A DNA stretch of 64,000 nt, from assembly GCF_964340395.1 (NCBI RefSeq), contig NC_135558.1, positions 6,415,001 through 6,479,000 on the forward strand, given 5' to 3'. Of the stretch, positions 47,101 through 60,257 are shown piece after piece. The stretch comes from Glandiceps talaboti (lineage: Eukaryota; Hemichordata; Enteropneusta; Spengelidae). The position numbers and the translations under genes are program-made. Each line of letters begins with the position of its first letter. Within the stretch, counting starts at the first letter, position 1. The notes under the pieces were generated by a model that had not been told where the DNA came from, ran no database searches, and was given only the letters and a program-made list of their open reading frames with translations.

Positions 47101-48005
47101 TCAAAGCAAAATTGATGACTTTCGTACAATAGCATACAAAGATATGCAAGAAAATGTGTATGGTGCACTGAATGTAGATAAGAATAAGTAAACCAAACCT
47201 GTTAAAATAATAAAAAGTTGTGAAAATTTCAACCACATTTGTGTCAAAACAGTTTTGAAATTCCAGTATTAACAGCTATAAGAAGGTAAAATCAACCAGT
47301 TTTTTGTAACCAGAATGCCCAATATATATGGTAATCTATGCAAATTTTACTAAATTTTTCCCCTCTGTTACCAAGGTTACCCAATAAAATTATGGTTGTA
47401 GGTTTGGAAATATATTTAACTTTACTAGATTCTCCCAGGATATTTACTTTTGTTTGAGATATCAGGTATTTGTTTACCTATTCAGTGTAATTTCCTGCCT
47501 TAACACACTTTCTTTCCATGAAATTTTTTTTCCAGTCAATATGGTTTCTATGATAGCAATGAGAAAGTACAAGATATGACAGATCAGAAGGTGAGTATCT
47601 GTCTGAAATGTTGGCAAATTGCCAATACTCAAAGCCTATTATATTTCAGAAAAAAGGTTCTGTTTGAGAATATATTGTTTATGGTGCCAAGAATCAATAG
47701 AACATTAAAATATAGTTACTTTGGAACAGTGACTTGGAAACAGATACGGTGGTTCAGTCCATTTACTACGGGCCTTGATCATGCAATGATTTAGTTATTC
47801 AGCGTTAATGTCTCTCGCTCCAAAACTGACAGAATAATGTATGTCTTTTATTGTTCCACAGGTCTATCAACAAGACTCCTTTGGTTTGCGGACATTAGAC
47901 AAACGTGGAGCAATTAAAATGTACACTGTGGCTGGCGTTGAACACACAAACTGGCATAAGAATGAAACTGTCTTCAAAGACTGCGTACTGCCCTGGCTGA
48001 CTTGA
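38148..48005 (+). CDS. PPT2: PPT2, lysosomal palmitoyl-protein thioesterase 2
   Basis: Secreted/lysosomal alpha/beta-hydrolase that cleaves thioesters such as palmitoyl-CoA. Nine in-phase exons: 38148-38303, 40450-40603, 41600-41695, 42129-42183, 44913-44965, 46289-46372, 46822-46906, 47536-47590 and 47862-48005, giving 293 aa (human 302). Residues 1-27 form a signal peptide ([16 protein letters not shown]), followed by [16 protein letters not shown] with the oxyanion-loop HG. The triad is visible: Ser102 in GFSQGG, Asp219 in [11 protein letters not shown] and His274 in [10 protein letters not shown]. The spacing equals human Ser111/Asp228/His283 shifted by nine. A GTG codon upstream is not the start; ATG 38148 gives the signal peptide. 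Introns 1, 2, 4 and 5 carry several mobile elements. It is transcribed divergently from PHYHD1. Confidence 0.95.
39504..39630. mobile_element. Foldback MITE in PPT2 intron 1
   Basis: CTAGTAGATATGG..TATTACCCTGAGGTCTGTTATGCAGTAA pairs with the reverse complement of the other end, CTAGTAGATGTCATATTACC, then CTTGTGCTGTTATGTAGTAA. The arms are about 40 bp and only about 35 bp apart. Confidence 0.7.
40775..41165. mobile_element. Inverted-repeat element in PPT2 intron 2
   Basis: AAAGAATTGTTTCTGGTCAG (40821-40840) is matched in reverse by CTGACCAGAAACAATTCTTT (41127-41146), with A- or T-rich sequence outside both. A degenerate A-run precedes it (40781-40825). Confidence 0.6.
42713..42830. repeat. 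39-bp tandem repeat, 3 copies
   Basis: Unit: TATTTTGGGTTCATGTCAAA followed by CATAAAATGTTGC. The third copy is shortened. PPT2 intron 4. Confidence 0.85.
43131..43448. mobile_element. Non-autonomous hAT-like element
   Basis: Ends are CAGGGCTTGAAATTAACA and, reversed, CAGGGCTCAAAATTAACAGT. The inner TGGTAGTCCCA and GGCTACCA motifs are also inverted. CAGGG ends are typical of hAT MITEs. No matching 8-bp duplication directly abuts it. TGTAACAAGT at 43056-43065 recurs at 43449-43458, so it may have entered with, or into, a remnant of the palindromic MITE (TGTAAGATACGTTGTG at 43071). Confidence 0.65.
43494..44881. mobile_element. TA-flanked element built of two satellite arrays
   Basis: Ends GCACAACTG (from 43497) and CAGTTGTGC (to 44878) are inverted and bordered by TA. 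The left part (43600-44110) holds about four units of 130-145 bp with ACTACTGRGCAGATTGG and GATATGCAAATTAGG. The right part (44135-44815) holds six units of about 113 bp with GACCACGCCCATAGCAACAG, alternating between two subtypes. No coding capacity is supported. It ends 33 bp before PPT2 exon 5. Confidence 0.75.
45370..46167. mobile_element. Palindromic MITE copy 3, expanded by an internal minisatellite
   Basis: The left end TAATCTGTAAGGTATGCCAT and the right end (reversed) TAGACTGTAAGATATATCAT are those of the palindromic MITE. TGCTACAGG (45361-45369) and TGCTACAGA (46168-46176) are the target duplication. Between them about 22 units of 33-34 bp (GGTCAACCCCTGAGGAGGTC, then GGTGAGGGTACAT) fill 45411-46140. 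Unexpanded copies are 95-104 bp. In PPT2 intron 5. Long open frames through the array are artefacts. Confidence 0.9.
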
Positions 48006-51000
48006 TGTTATAGCGCCCTCGTAGGTATGCTAGGTAGGGTTGTAAGCCTTGAAGTACAAACCTTATAATGGATTTTTATTCACAAAATTGTCATTTTGCA
48101 TAAAGTCAGCTGTGAATATTTTATCTAATTACCAGTCTTTCATTGGTAATTTTTGTGCAAAATTCATGAATATTATAATGTATATAAAATGTTTTTATGA
48201 TTAAAAAATTGGACCACTTTTTAGAGTTATAACGAACTTGTCCCTTCGCACTTTTGTCACCATGGAAACATGTAAGCACATGTATAAACTGAATGATAAC
48301 TTGTCACATTGTGTAGACATTCATTTGCATAATTTTGCATATGTTAATTTGTATTTCAAGGAAATTTACATTTGCCAATAATAGTAGGTTTGAAAAAGAA
48401 GCTGCAAGTGCCTTACTACAAGTTAATCCCACAATGCAATGCTTCAGGTGCTGATCATGAACAAAAGCAATGAGTTATGAATTTACAATTTAATGCAAAT
48501 AACACCACCAATATTTTCTTATTAAAATTCAAGAGATGTGTTAAGTTTTGTATTGCTTTGACAATTATGGCAACTGAATTTATTTCATTTTTACTGAGTT
48601 TTATTAAAAGATACCAAACAGAAAATGAAAAAAATACGATTTTGTTTGTATTTAGCAGTTCTTTTAACAGGATGTCAGCATTGATATAACCATAATAACC
48701 TCGGTTATATCCAAGACAGAAACTTTATTGTTATATTTGCATATCAATGTGTAAATGTTGCATAATGATAACGATATGCATAACAAATTAGGTCATTTGC
48801 ATACTATTTTAATAACAGTTGACTAGGGTGCTTTCTTAATATGAATTTGCTTATCAATGCGTAAATTTTGCATAATGATAATATGCATAGCAAATTAGGT
48901 CATTTGCATATCATTTTTAATAAGTTGAAAAGGGTGCTTTCTAAATATGATGCAGCTGATTATGTGAGAATAAATATGATTAAGTTTTTTATAAGAATTT
49001 TATTAGTTTTATGGAGATTTGACTTATTCTCATAATCTTAAAATCAAAATGACTTCCCATATAGAATACAAATTATGTCATTATCTAGTATTTTCAAGAT
49101 ATATATCTGTTGAAATGTATTACTTATTATTAAGTTGTTATATATTTGTTTTGTGTATTATTCACATATTAGATATGTAGATGTTTATTTATAATGTAGT
49201 TTGTTACTTAAGCTTTTTATTCGGCTTATATGAAAGCGTAAGATGATTGGTTGATGTGTAAGAAATGTTGCTGTCTTTAGCCAATCAGAATCCTCTGAGT
49301 TAGATTTAAGCTTTGATAGTGCTAAGCATTATCAAAGCTGATTGGTGGATACATAGATTTGTTTAGCCAATGAAAACAGGTTTTGTATAATTCAAACTGG
49401 AGTGGTTGTCCAGTACTTGTGTGTGAGTGACATTCTCTTGGAATATGTTGACTAACATGATTCATTGCAACACAGTCACCATGCAAATTCTGACCATCAT
49501 TTTGGATTTGGCAGATATATTTGCATAATATCAGAAATGGAGAAAAAGCCGTTTGTAAATCATGCCAATTTCTTGTCTGAGACAACTTTTTAAAATGTAA
49601 TTACACCAGTGTTCATATACAAAATGGCCAAAGAGGTGTTTGACTGGCGGAGGAGGGTTTTAGACAACATGAACTTGAACACTGATCCAAATTCCTGATA
49701 GTGTGCCAGTCAGCAAGGGTTAAGGGTAGTTTACTGACTGGGCTCTCACAGTATTGACTCCCTAGCCACATGTGAAATTGGAAGACAACCTCACTTTAAA
49801 TTTGGGTAATGAATATCTAATGTTTAGCCCCATATTCAGGAAATGTACAATTAAGATACCAGGATATATATTGTGATATATGACATGATAGCATTTATTT
49901 TGATTGGTGAAATTTATCAATGTACAAATTATTTCTCTTCACTTTTTTCAGTAAATGTGAAAGCGTTGTCACATCTTTTTGTAGTATAAATACCGGTAGT
50001 GCAATACATACATGACAGTATTTACCTTACCTCAGTTACCACTATCGTTATGTATTTCTGTATCTCACCACTAGAGGGTGTGATTTATGGGAAGGTGCAT
50101 TGATATGTATTTTGACTTTCAACATATTCACCTCATTACACTTGAGTTATTTCTGTATTTCTGTATTTCACCACTAGAGGGCTAGATACATGTGGAAGGC
50201 TTATTGACCTGGAATTTTTTTCACTTTCAACATTGCTTTGTTTCATGGCTACAGAAACGAGTCGTGAATGTTTTTTTTTTGTACAATATGTTTGTAAAAT
50301 TGTTTATAAAAAAGCCATTATTGTGTAGTCACACAGGAAAACCACAAACCAAACAAAAGTATTTGATGTTATGATAAATAGTAGATGACATACAATCTTT
50401 CCTTGACCAACTTTGTAGCCATTTTGAAAAGAAGGGTTCAATTTCTTGCATTTGTGTCTCAGAAGATGAAAGAAAATTCGTTTATATTATATAAATTTGT
50501 GAAATATTTAATGAGGCAAAATATAATAACAATATATGTATTGTTGTGGATGTAACTTGGTTTTATTTGGATGCTGTTGAACAGGTTTTAAATATTTGAC
50601 TATAAATGATGACATGTGTGTGTGTGCATATTGAAAACAACATGTATATCCAAGTTCTGAAAATAAATGAATAGTTATTTCAAATCTATGTGAATTCTTG
50701 TACAAAACAACCAATCTATACCGACCAGCATGTGCACATGATACATGTACAGAAACCACCACCAACACACACAAACACACACACTTACATACATACACAC
50801 ACACGCACACACACGCACACACACACACACACACACATTCTGTGAAAGGATTGATATTTTCTGGGTTTAAATTTCTCCAAGTCAAATCACAAATCAAATA
50901 TTAAGGAAGGCAGTGGTTATCTCAAGGCTGCTTAATTTTCCCAATTCAGCTGATAAGTTGTGTAGAGAAGTGAACTGAAATTCAACCTACCTGGTGTCCA

Positions 51001-52325
51001 TATCATGACCCTGGATCTTGACACAACATAACAGCATGGCTACAAGGAACAGCTCCCTCTCCAGATAGAAATGCATATGAATAGCGCCCTCCAGTGGTGC
51101 AGTTTGATGTAATGAAATAATAATTTGTGTATAGAAGTCTTGCCTTGATAAACCATCAAAATTACCAAGCACCTGATGGTCTCAACATTTTCCAAGCAAC
51201 TGGCACTGCACTTTCATAGGACACTGAAAAATCGTCATTTACACCAGTGAGGGTGCTGTCTACTGCAAAAGCAGGATCTCTGTGGTGTATGATGGGGATG
51301 TTTTGTATCATGTGTATACATATGTGTATGTGTGCATGTATATGGTTGAGTGTGGGTGGGACCAAGAAATGTGAAGCAGTGAACAATGTAGCATAACTAT
51401 ACACCCAGGGCTACAACCACCAAATGCTGAACTGAGGATATTAATTCATTCAAAGTTTAGCCACTTCAAGAAATTAACTGACAAGAACTATGAACCAAAG
51501 TCCATCACAAACTGTAAACACAGTATACTACATTCAAATGTCCTGTGCATGACGGTTTGTATACAGAAACACACACAATTACTGTACAAAACACTTTGTA
51601 GACAGACACCACATTTCTTCAGTTCCACACATAATGTCAAGCAGAGAGTTTGAAAGAACACACCCAAGGAGAAACACACGATCACATAACACATTGAGAG
51701 ATTGAGAGAACACATCCAATCATCAGATTGTCATGGAAATCAATTTTTATTGTGAGAACTGAACCGTCAACAAACTTTACTGCTACATCAACTACAGAAG
51801 TTTCCTGAGTGATGACAATTTCAAAACTAGACTTTAAAACTCCAAAGGGAAAAAAACGGTCCTCAAAAAATGAACAAAATAATTAAGTTAGTTTATCTTA
51901 CAAAGCTGGACACAAAACATGGAAACCCTGCATGAAAAGGAGGCTGGAGAGATATCTACAAGTTATGCTTGCCTTGTAACAATGTCTATGTATAATTGGA
52001 CCAACTATTACAAACAAACAAACTGACCTCCGACCTCCTTCTTACTATATATTTACATAGCGACACATGACAACACAGTGCATCAGACAATATAATTCCA
52101 TCTATCTCTCAGACTTTATAAATACATTAAAAATGGCAAGTACATTTGTTCACATATAATCTAAAATCTAAACAATTTGCTTTCAAAGATAAAAGCGGTC
52201 ATTTTTATAATCTGTACAAAAAAAGGGGAAAACCAGGTACGAGAGTGTAAGTTTTGCTTTTCAATCAAGTAAACAAAACAAGAATTAGCAGACCCTATTT
52301 TCTTTATCATCAACTTTGTTGTAAC

Positions 52326-52687
52326 ATTAAAGCGGCACTAGCTATAGCAGCAACTGGCCCAATTTCTGAAACTGTTTTGTTCCCATATAATGACTTCATC
52401 ATAATATTATACACCTTGAACAGTATTGAATAACCTTTGGGCAAACCTATTTGTGTAGCTGTACACACACTATGGTACAATAAACTCAATCAATTGATTT
52501 TGGGTCCATACCTAAAAATCAGCTACCAATGCATTCATGGTTTCAACCTCTTAATGTACTACTTATGGATGAAATCAACCTCTAAATAACATGTACACTG
52601 TTTTATTTATCAATTTTCAGTGAATAATATTGTTGGTTGGCTTGTAGAAAAAATATTACCCTAATTACAGCTTGTGCAACTTTAAAG
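52326..52687. mobile_element. TTAA-flanked MITE, complete copy
   Basis: TTAA borders an element whose ends are AGCGGCACTAGCT and, reversed, AGTTGCACAAGCT. The inside contains GAACAGTATTGAAT, AATTGATTTTGGGTCCATAC and CCACTTATGG-like sequence shared with copies near 3160-3770, 30357-30790 and 59330-60015. A TTAA target is seen in piggyBac-type MITEs. Confidence 0.75.
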
Positions 52688-54399
52688 TGAATACATTTTT
52701 TTTCCACAATGTAATTGTAATGATTGGTACAAGACTGGAACTTCAGTTTGTGTTAACCCACTTTATTCTACTAAACAAATATTCAAGAAAATGTTTGGGA
52801 GTAAATTAACAGACCCCCCCCCGTGAAGAAAAGTGTACATTTTGTGAATTAAAAGTTACCCTCATCAAATTCATAGTCTAGATAAGTCTTTTAAATATTG
52901 AAATTCAATGGTAGATCAAATTCATAGTGATAAAATATAAGAAAATATTACTCAGTTTTGGAAATGTCTGAATGTCAAATATAAAGTTGTATGGATATTT
53001 GGCTTCAGTTTTACTCAATGGACAGGTGTCAATTAAAAAAAAACCATTTGGGTGGGAATTTTATACAAAAATTAATGCATTAAATGGTATATCATAAATA
53101 AGAATTCAATCAATTAAGTAATAATCAAATCATATCATATCATTGATTGTCTTTTCACTGATTTCAATCATGGGGAGTGCAGTGGTGGGTGGGCTGTAGG
53201 GCAGTATTTCTAGACAAATGAATGGCATATGTTACCTTTGAAATATCTTAAAAGGTATCATTTTCTCTATTTTAAAAAAAATAAAGAAGAGATTTCTTTA
53301 ATGTAACAGTTTCTATTTTGTTGTAAAAACCAAAAATGTACATTGAGCTGGGTGATTGGGTGGGGAATGAAGTGATTAATGATTGTCATAAGGCTTGAGA
53401 AGTTGTCAATTTCTGCAATCCTCTAGTTTGGTGCCCTCAGTGGTGAGATTTAACAATTTTTCAGGAGGTTTACCAAGTTGCCATCGTAAACAGTCTGGTT
53501 ACAATAGATGATACAATACTATCATCAAACACAGACTTTGTCTTTGATTGTATTTAGTATCCCAGGAGTCAGCAGTTAACATTACATAAAAATTCCACAT
53601 TCTTGTAAGCCACAGCATGTGTCCATGGACACACCGAAAAATAATCTCTTGTAGTATGGTACCATCGTGGACAGCGCCATAAAGACGTCCATGAATTTTA
53701 CAATTATGAGATTGCCGCAACAAAATATCAACCAGCTTTATCCTGTTCAAAGTTCAACAAATTGTGATTCATTTTAGGAGTGTTTATTTGGTGATTGTTC
53801 ATATGTTTGTTTGGTGATTATTTCCATTGCCAAAGATTTAAGTTGCTATGGTTACAGTCTTAGTTCTTACATCTATGATAAGATTAAGAAACTTTAAGTA
53901 CACAACAACACTAGAGTGGGTGATGTATTTTGTAAATATTTTGCTAGAAATACAACTTCAAGTATTTCTTGGCTAGCTAATTTAGCCAAACTGACCGTTC
54001 ATTCTTTTTAAACAAAGGCAATATTTATGCTGTCACCAAACATACATAATTGTTTTATTTTTAAGTTTCATTGTGCTCTTCAATTGGTTCTTGGTAAAAA
54101 TTAATTTCTTTTGGGAATCTCTGTAAATTTCATATTAATGAATATAAACAAAGACTTTTTAATATAAAACTTTTCAACACCTACTATAGTGACTTTCCCT
54201 ATATTTATAACTAAGTACCCACTGCCAGACTTTTACATCAGTTTGTATTAAAATCATATCCCATTGAGTACCCTGTGCAAACCTTTATCTACCTTCACAA
54301 AAAATTACATCTCTATTTCTTTGACAAAAGAAAAGACTGGCTTTGCAAGACTCTCTCATACTTTATGATCTAGTCTAGTTCCAGACGGACTGTATTCCG

Positions 54400-54718
54400 C
54401 ACTATGTTAACTTCACAATTATACCGTCTAGTCAAGCCCATGATTCAAGGCGTTAATTGTGGTTCAACCCCACGGTGGGTGAAGCACAAAAGCATGTCAG
54501 TAGTAATCCATCACAAATTGACAGACTGTTGTCATCTCTCATTAATATTTGTTTGATAAAGCTGTTTTGACTATGTCCAACCAGGACTCCATTCTGTTTA
54601 AACTAAAATCACGTGGGGATGCAATGTTTATATGAACGCTGTAGGTGGGCACACAGAATTCTGTGCGAGAGTCACGGCCTTGACTAGATGGTATAAGTGT
54701 GAAGTTAACATAGTACTA
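54400..54718. mobile_element. MITE with 37-bp terminal inverted repeats
   Basis: ACTATGTTAACTTCACAATT...CGTCTAGTCAAG at 54401-54437 is inverted as CTTGACTAGATGG...GTGAAGTTAACATAGT ending near 54715, with 3 mismatches. The interior of about 240 bp is unrelated. A block at 54240-54360 is also repeated directly at 54780-54895. Confidence 0.75.
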
Positions 54719-55932
54719 ATCTATTATGATCATCACCATGCCATTTTCTAGTAAAGAATATCCATTACAAAATTTCTGATACCTTATTTCCCCCGCACCC
54801 TCTGCAAGCCTTTCTCAACCTTGTACAAAATCACCTGTCTATTTCTTTGAAAAAAGAAAAGTGTACCCTTTGCAAGACTATCTGACCATACATTACGATA
54901 ATCACCCTCTATTCCATTGAAAAGTAGACTGTCTTGAAATACAAAGAATAAGTGGACTAAACCAAAATGATGAAAAAAGAGGGGAGGTGTCATTGATAAG
55001 CATAAAAGTGTCACAATTGCATTATTAAAAGAAGCTAAATGACCTGTGTAGAAATCTTGAAGACGATCACAAGAAAGAGTATTTAGTGTAAAGCTATAAG
55101 TTACTGTACAGAAACCATCCAGCATGTATTGCACATAAGTTTAAGTTTAAAAATGCTAGACAATGTCAAATATATGTACCATTCTTTATCAAGCAAATAA
55201 GTGAATTTCATACCGTGAAGTTCTGTGTTCGTTCACAGAAACACATTTAACAAATAAACTATGCCAAGTAATAAACAAATGATAAATACACCAGTTTTAG
55301 CCACTTTTCGCTACTCCCATGTGCCAATCTACAAGTGCGTAAACAAACAAATTGACTAAATCATGTTGTTTTGATATGTCTTTAAAAAGCCAATGACCAA
55401 ATTAGATATTTATTTTTGTTTATAATACAAGTGTTAAAAGTTTACCATAGCAACTGATTTTTGTTTGTTAATGTTAACTAGTAAAATTGTACTTTTTATG
55501 TTTTTTACTCAAAATAAATATAAATATTTTGCTGATAAAAATCTACCATGATGAAAGAAAGAGAGGGCAAGGTCATTATTTCTACTAGCAGATTAAGTGT
55601 TATCTAACACTGAGTGTTTTTAAGGGAAGGGCTGTATGTAAGTAAAATCTGCCTCGGTTTGCCAGCTATGTCACTAGGCCTCAATCACTATGGTAACATT
55701 TGTATGAAAGTGGATAAATGTTTTACCAGATTTATCCCATTCCTATTTGTGGGGTTTTTGAACCTTTGCAAAAATAATGCTTTGGGTTCATGAAAGTAAA
55801 GCAAAAACTGTTCTCATTTGTTCATGATATTCATTGTTCAATTCTGACAACCCCAGTTTCGTTTGTTGTAGTATCTGTTCCACAGATAACATTAGAGAAT
55901 AAACCAAAGAACAGGGGGTGTTACACAGCTAC

Positions 55933-58900
55933 CTACTCGGCTCCATTGAAATAAGAGTTTTGCATGGAATAAAGTTTATCAATTGGATTTCCCATCCGCC
56001 CACCGTTTGTTGGTGGTAAAGCATCTGGACTCGGGACTGGCTGACTTGTTGCTAGGAGACCACTTTCCTCCATCATGCGGCCATCCATTGGAGGACCGTC
56101 AGGATGAAACATTGGATCTGGTTGTCCTGGATACATTGACTGTCCTGTCATTGGAGTCATTTGATTGGTTGGAAACATAGATGAGGGCGGATAGGAATGG
56201 TCCATATTTTGTGGTAAATGGGGGAGACCAGGTTGAAGTGATTGGTGATGATAGTTATGGTTTAATAAATCTTCCGGCATTGGGTACTTCATACTCACTT
56301 CTTTTAAGTCACTGTTGTTTTCTAAAGGATAATTACCTACAAATAAATATAAAAAAATATTTATGTATAAGATGGGTGTCCACACAGCAATTTAATGAAA
56401 TTGAATATGCCATATTTTGATTAAGTTTAAAGATGAGTTGCATGAGAGCATCCCAGATTGGAGAAAGTGAGGGTCACACATTTTGTTATGTATGCTAAAC
56501 ACATGGCAATACAAGGCCCAAGCAGTCAGTGAAATTGATAAGATAATGTGTTCCTAACATTAATAAATAATCAAATCCCGAAGAAGCAGAACTTCTTGAA
56601 TTACATATAAACCAAGAATGTTATTAACATTTCCCAGGAAAACTTTGTGAAAGGATGATTTTCACAGTAGCACAGTGTACCACACCATCCAGCCCAAATT
56701 GGCTGTTGAATAGCGCCCCCTTGTGGTCAAACTATACAATCGTTTATCTTTCAGACGACTGGCATGGCATATGTATTGAGGAATAAGATTAGAGACACCT
56801 GAGGGACAACAGGTCCAGCCTTGCATCTGATAAAGCCAGTAACAACCATGACATCAACCTGGCCCTATATAAGCTTGACATCAATAACATGAATGTCACA
56901 GTGTATACAGAGGCCTCAGGTCTAATTCTTCCATCTTACTCAACTCTTCAGAGAGTGAAATTACAAAAGAGTGCTTCTGGGGAAATACACAGCTGTTACA
57001 TACAGCAGTAGAATACTAGGGCACAAAGGTTCCATACTGACGAAATCCTATATGCTTGAAATATTACAAAAAAATCAGCATATCACTAATTGTTGCTTCA
57101 AAAATGGTGCATAACGTAATTCATTACACATCAGAGTCTCATTATATGTACACATAATCTTTGCATTGTTTCAAATAGGAACATCCTGTCAGGATACTTA
57201 CTAAGTAAGTAAATCTGACAATGCCAGCAAAAAAAAGTAGTGCCTAGTTTTAACACTGTGGTTTTTACAAGATGTTCTCAAATTTTAACAAATCTAACTG
57301 AATCGGAAAATACTAAATACAGAAATTATTTTCTCCACCATATAAATATTCACTCAACATGGAATAATACAATACTGACCAAATATAGTTGGTTTGGCCT
57401 TTGAATCTGGATGTAGCCAGCCCTTCACACATTGGGTGGACTAACATCCAAAACTAACATCCTAAAATACAAACGCCCATTTTTTACAATCACCTGTTCT
57501 CACGGCTATAAATAAGGGCCCGGTAAAAAAACAACCAGCTCTTCCTCAATGTTTTTCCAACTACTTTTCATGGATCTATTTGAAAAAACCTTTGTTTCAA
57601 CCAAGTTATTTCCATCATTGGGCAGATTTATGAGTCACATACTAGATAATACTCTCCACTTTTCACATTTTCCTGTCTACTTTTAAAATGAGCTATATCC
57701 CTGGTTCTATGGGAGAAACCTTTCAATATTACAGGTTTAATAATATTTACTCTATTGACTCCCATTGTTCTGATTCTATACATTCTATACAATTCTTTAC
57801 TTCTTGTCATTGATTTCATAGATACAACAACATTTCTGGTGTCTCAAATTTCAAGGAAATTAAAAATTTTCATGAAATCAATAACCATGACTTACTTTCA
57901 TCTTGTTTATCTTTCAAAGCTCGTCTATTTTGTTGCCTTGATAGTCGTCGTGGCGATGACCCTTCAGTACTATGACCCTGTTCCTGCATGTGTCGGCGCT
58001 GTAATTTTTTCATCTATAGAGAAACATAAAATAGGTTTTAAAAAAAGAAGATATAGATAGATATTCTTAGTATCACACCAGACCCTGGATAATTTCAGTA
58101 CCTGTAATAACATTTTACTTCCCACTAGAGGGCCAAATAGAGCAATGCAAGATGATTTACTTATTCTCAGTACCTGTAAAGGCAATTTGCATCATGCTAG
58201 AGGTCAAAATAGAACAAGATGGTTGACTTATTCTCAGTACATGCAATAGTATTTTACCTCATGACTTGAGGGTCAAAATAGAACAAAATGGTTGACTTAT
58301 TCTCAGTACATGCAATAGCTTTTTACATTATGACTTGAGGGTCAAAATAAAACAAAATGGTTGACTTTAATATTTTCACACATGTCTATAGTAATGCATA
58401 TGTAGTGTGTTTAGCAAAAGTCATGATATTGACCAAGAAATCAAGTGATCATTATTTTTTGTCATGCCTTGGTGTAAAATTCAGATACACAAGAATTGAG
58501 ACACAGGAAGGGATGGAATCCATTCACAAAATTACAAGATATTGAGTGGCAGTGGAACAACTATCAAATTCACACAGTTAGTGTTGGGGGGGGGGGGGGG
58601 GGCTTTCATGCACAGAATCTTACTTTTGTCACACTGACTTACTTTCATATCTAAATTCAGTTTAATGACGTACCTTAGCTCTTTGATTCTGAAACCATAC
58701 TTGGACAACACGTACACTTAGTCCTGTGTCTGCTGCAAGTGATTCTCTAACCTAAAAAGGAAATAATTCATAAATAATTATAATTTTTATGAAATTCTCA
58801 AAACATTTTTCTGAAAAGCTGATCAGCTAGATTTTATCACTTCTTTCTTTACAAATAGCCAATCAAAGTGGTTCTGGCTAACATTTTTTTGGCTAATATT

Positions 58901-60257
58901 TTTTCAGTAAATCTTAAAAAAAGAGCTTACCTTTCGACATGGTTTTTGGGAGACTTCAAATGATTGTTTAAAAGCCCTTCGTTGTGCTGTAGTCAGGATA
59001 GTCCTTGGTCGTTTTGGTCCCTTCCTACCATCACCATTACTGGAGTTCATGTTACCACTTCCATTGTTTTGTGTTATGCTGCTCATTCCCGAATCACTGT
59101 CGTTTTCTAGGTTTGTTGAGCTTGTGTGGTTGTCAAGAAAACTTTCATCGATGATGTCACTGTCATCACACATATCATCTGAATGATGACCTGTAAATGG
59201 AAGAAATTATATGAACTAAGCAAACTTGTTTCTATGGAAACAGACATATCCATATCATTATCATCCGACATATCTGAATTTATGTGAAGGATTTATGAAA
59301 TGCAGACTTATTTCTATGGAAACAGAAACCATCATTTTTGTATATTGCATATTTGTGTAGCCGTATACACCTTAGGGTGCAATATATAAAATCAAATTGA
59401 TTTTTGTGTCCGCACCCAAAAATCAGCACCTTCAGTGAAGCATGATTGCAACTTATTATATATGGATAAACAGACCTCTAATAGGGAACTTGCAATCCAG
59501 ACAGAGCATGCTCAGATGCAAAGGCCTATGGGATTATCTGTGGTTATCATAATATGTAATCTGGAGCTACTGATAAAATAAACCCCCCACAATGGTCAGG
59601 GTAACTATGAATTGATTATTTGTGGTTATAAACAATGTATCAACATTGTTTACAATACTAATTTATTTAAGTACTTATTATTACATTTCCCATGATGCAA
59701 CATTCAACATGGCGGGTTTGCAAGTTGCCCATTGATGTATAATGTATATGTTTTCTGTCTGTCATTTCTGTATATATCTGTTGTTTTTTTAAAGTATTTT
59801 TTGAAGTATTTTTTTATGTGTATATTTTAACTATCTCTCATACTCCCACAGAAAGGGGTCGTAGAGTAAATAAATTATTATTTTTATTATTATTATTATT
59901 ATTGACATTCACAATGTTTAATTATTGGTATTTGAACAATTTTCAGTAAATACATGTGTACATATTGTCTGATGGAAAATATACTAATAATATCCTAGTT
60001 ACAGTTAGCACAGCTTGAAAGATATTTCAGCAATCTTACCTGATGGACTTGGTTGAACTGAACCGTACTCTTTCTCATAATCTACTTTACAAAACAACTG
60101 ATTATCTCGAACCACAAATTCATCTCCTTTCTGCAACCTCTGGTTACAGATTACACAAAGAAAACATCTGAGATGATAGACGTTAGACAGCGCCCTCATA
60201 ACTAACTCATTGGATGGAATGGATTGCAGACAACCATTGCACTTGGTACTGAATAAT
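55933..60257 (-). CDS. LMX1: LMX1 LIM-homeodomain transcription factor, LIM2 to C-terminus
   Basis: LMX1-type factors pattern dorsal limb, kidney, eye and monoaminergic neurons in vertebrates. Five minus-strand exons keep phase: 60040-60257, 58931-59190, 58674-58751, 57896-58013 and 55933-56336, about 358 residues. The first has the whole second LIM domain (zinc ligands in [15 protein letters not shown] and LFCKVDYE). Then comes an acidic Ser/Asn-rich linker. The homeodomain [20 protein letters not shown]... [14 protein letters not shown] is split after CRK as in vertebrate LMX1. The tail ends [15 protein letters not shown], the LMX1 signature (human GNPIDRLYSMQSSYF). The upstream exon must end in phase 2 and encode LIM1; none was found to 64000, so the 5' part lies to the right. 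It is a single invertebrate form, equally related to LMX1A and LMX1B. Confidence 0.95.
58085..58365. repeat. Minisatellite of about 70-76 bp, 4 copies, in an LMX1 intron
   Basis: Units contain TTATTCTCAGTACCTGTAAT, then AGCATTTTAC and GAGGGTCAAAATAGAACAA. It is the reverse complement of the array in MRRF intron 3 (26440-26790). Confidence 0.85.
58584..58602. repeat. Poly-G run
   Basis: About 19 consecutive G after TTAGTGTT in an LMX1 intron. Confidence 0.95.
59330..60020. mobile_element. Interrupted TTAA-type MITE beside the LMX1 LIM2 exon
   Basis: The left half (59330-59480) has GTGTCCGCACCCAAAAATCA. The right half (59925-60018) has AATTTTCAGTAAAT and AGTTACAG..AGCACAGCTT. Between them lie an element with GGGAACTTGCAA / TTGCAAGTTGCCC ends (59488-59730) and a stretch ending in (TTA)n (59750-59902) that resembles the 3' tail of a non-LTR retroposon. 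Confidence 0.55.

Larger units (their letters stand above)
48006..55932. other. PPT2-LMX1 intergenic region, no gene recognised
   Basis: The two genes converge here, so long 3' UTRs may use part of it. It is very AT-rich. It contains a tandem pair of about 105 bp at 48735-48950 (CATAATGATAA..ATATGCATA.CAAATTAGG), a CA microsatellite at 50765-50840, a complete TTAA MITE and a TIR element near 54400. An AATAAA near 48970 may serve PPT2. No exon with splice sites and protein-like sequence was found. Confidence 0.65.
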
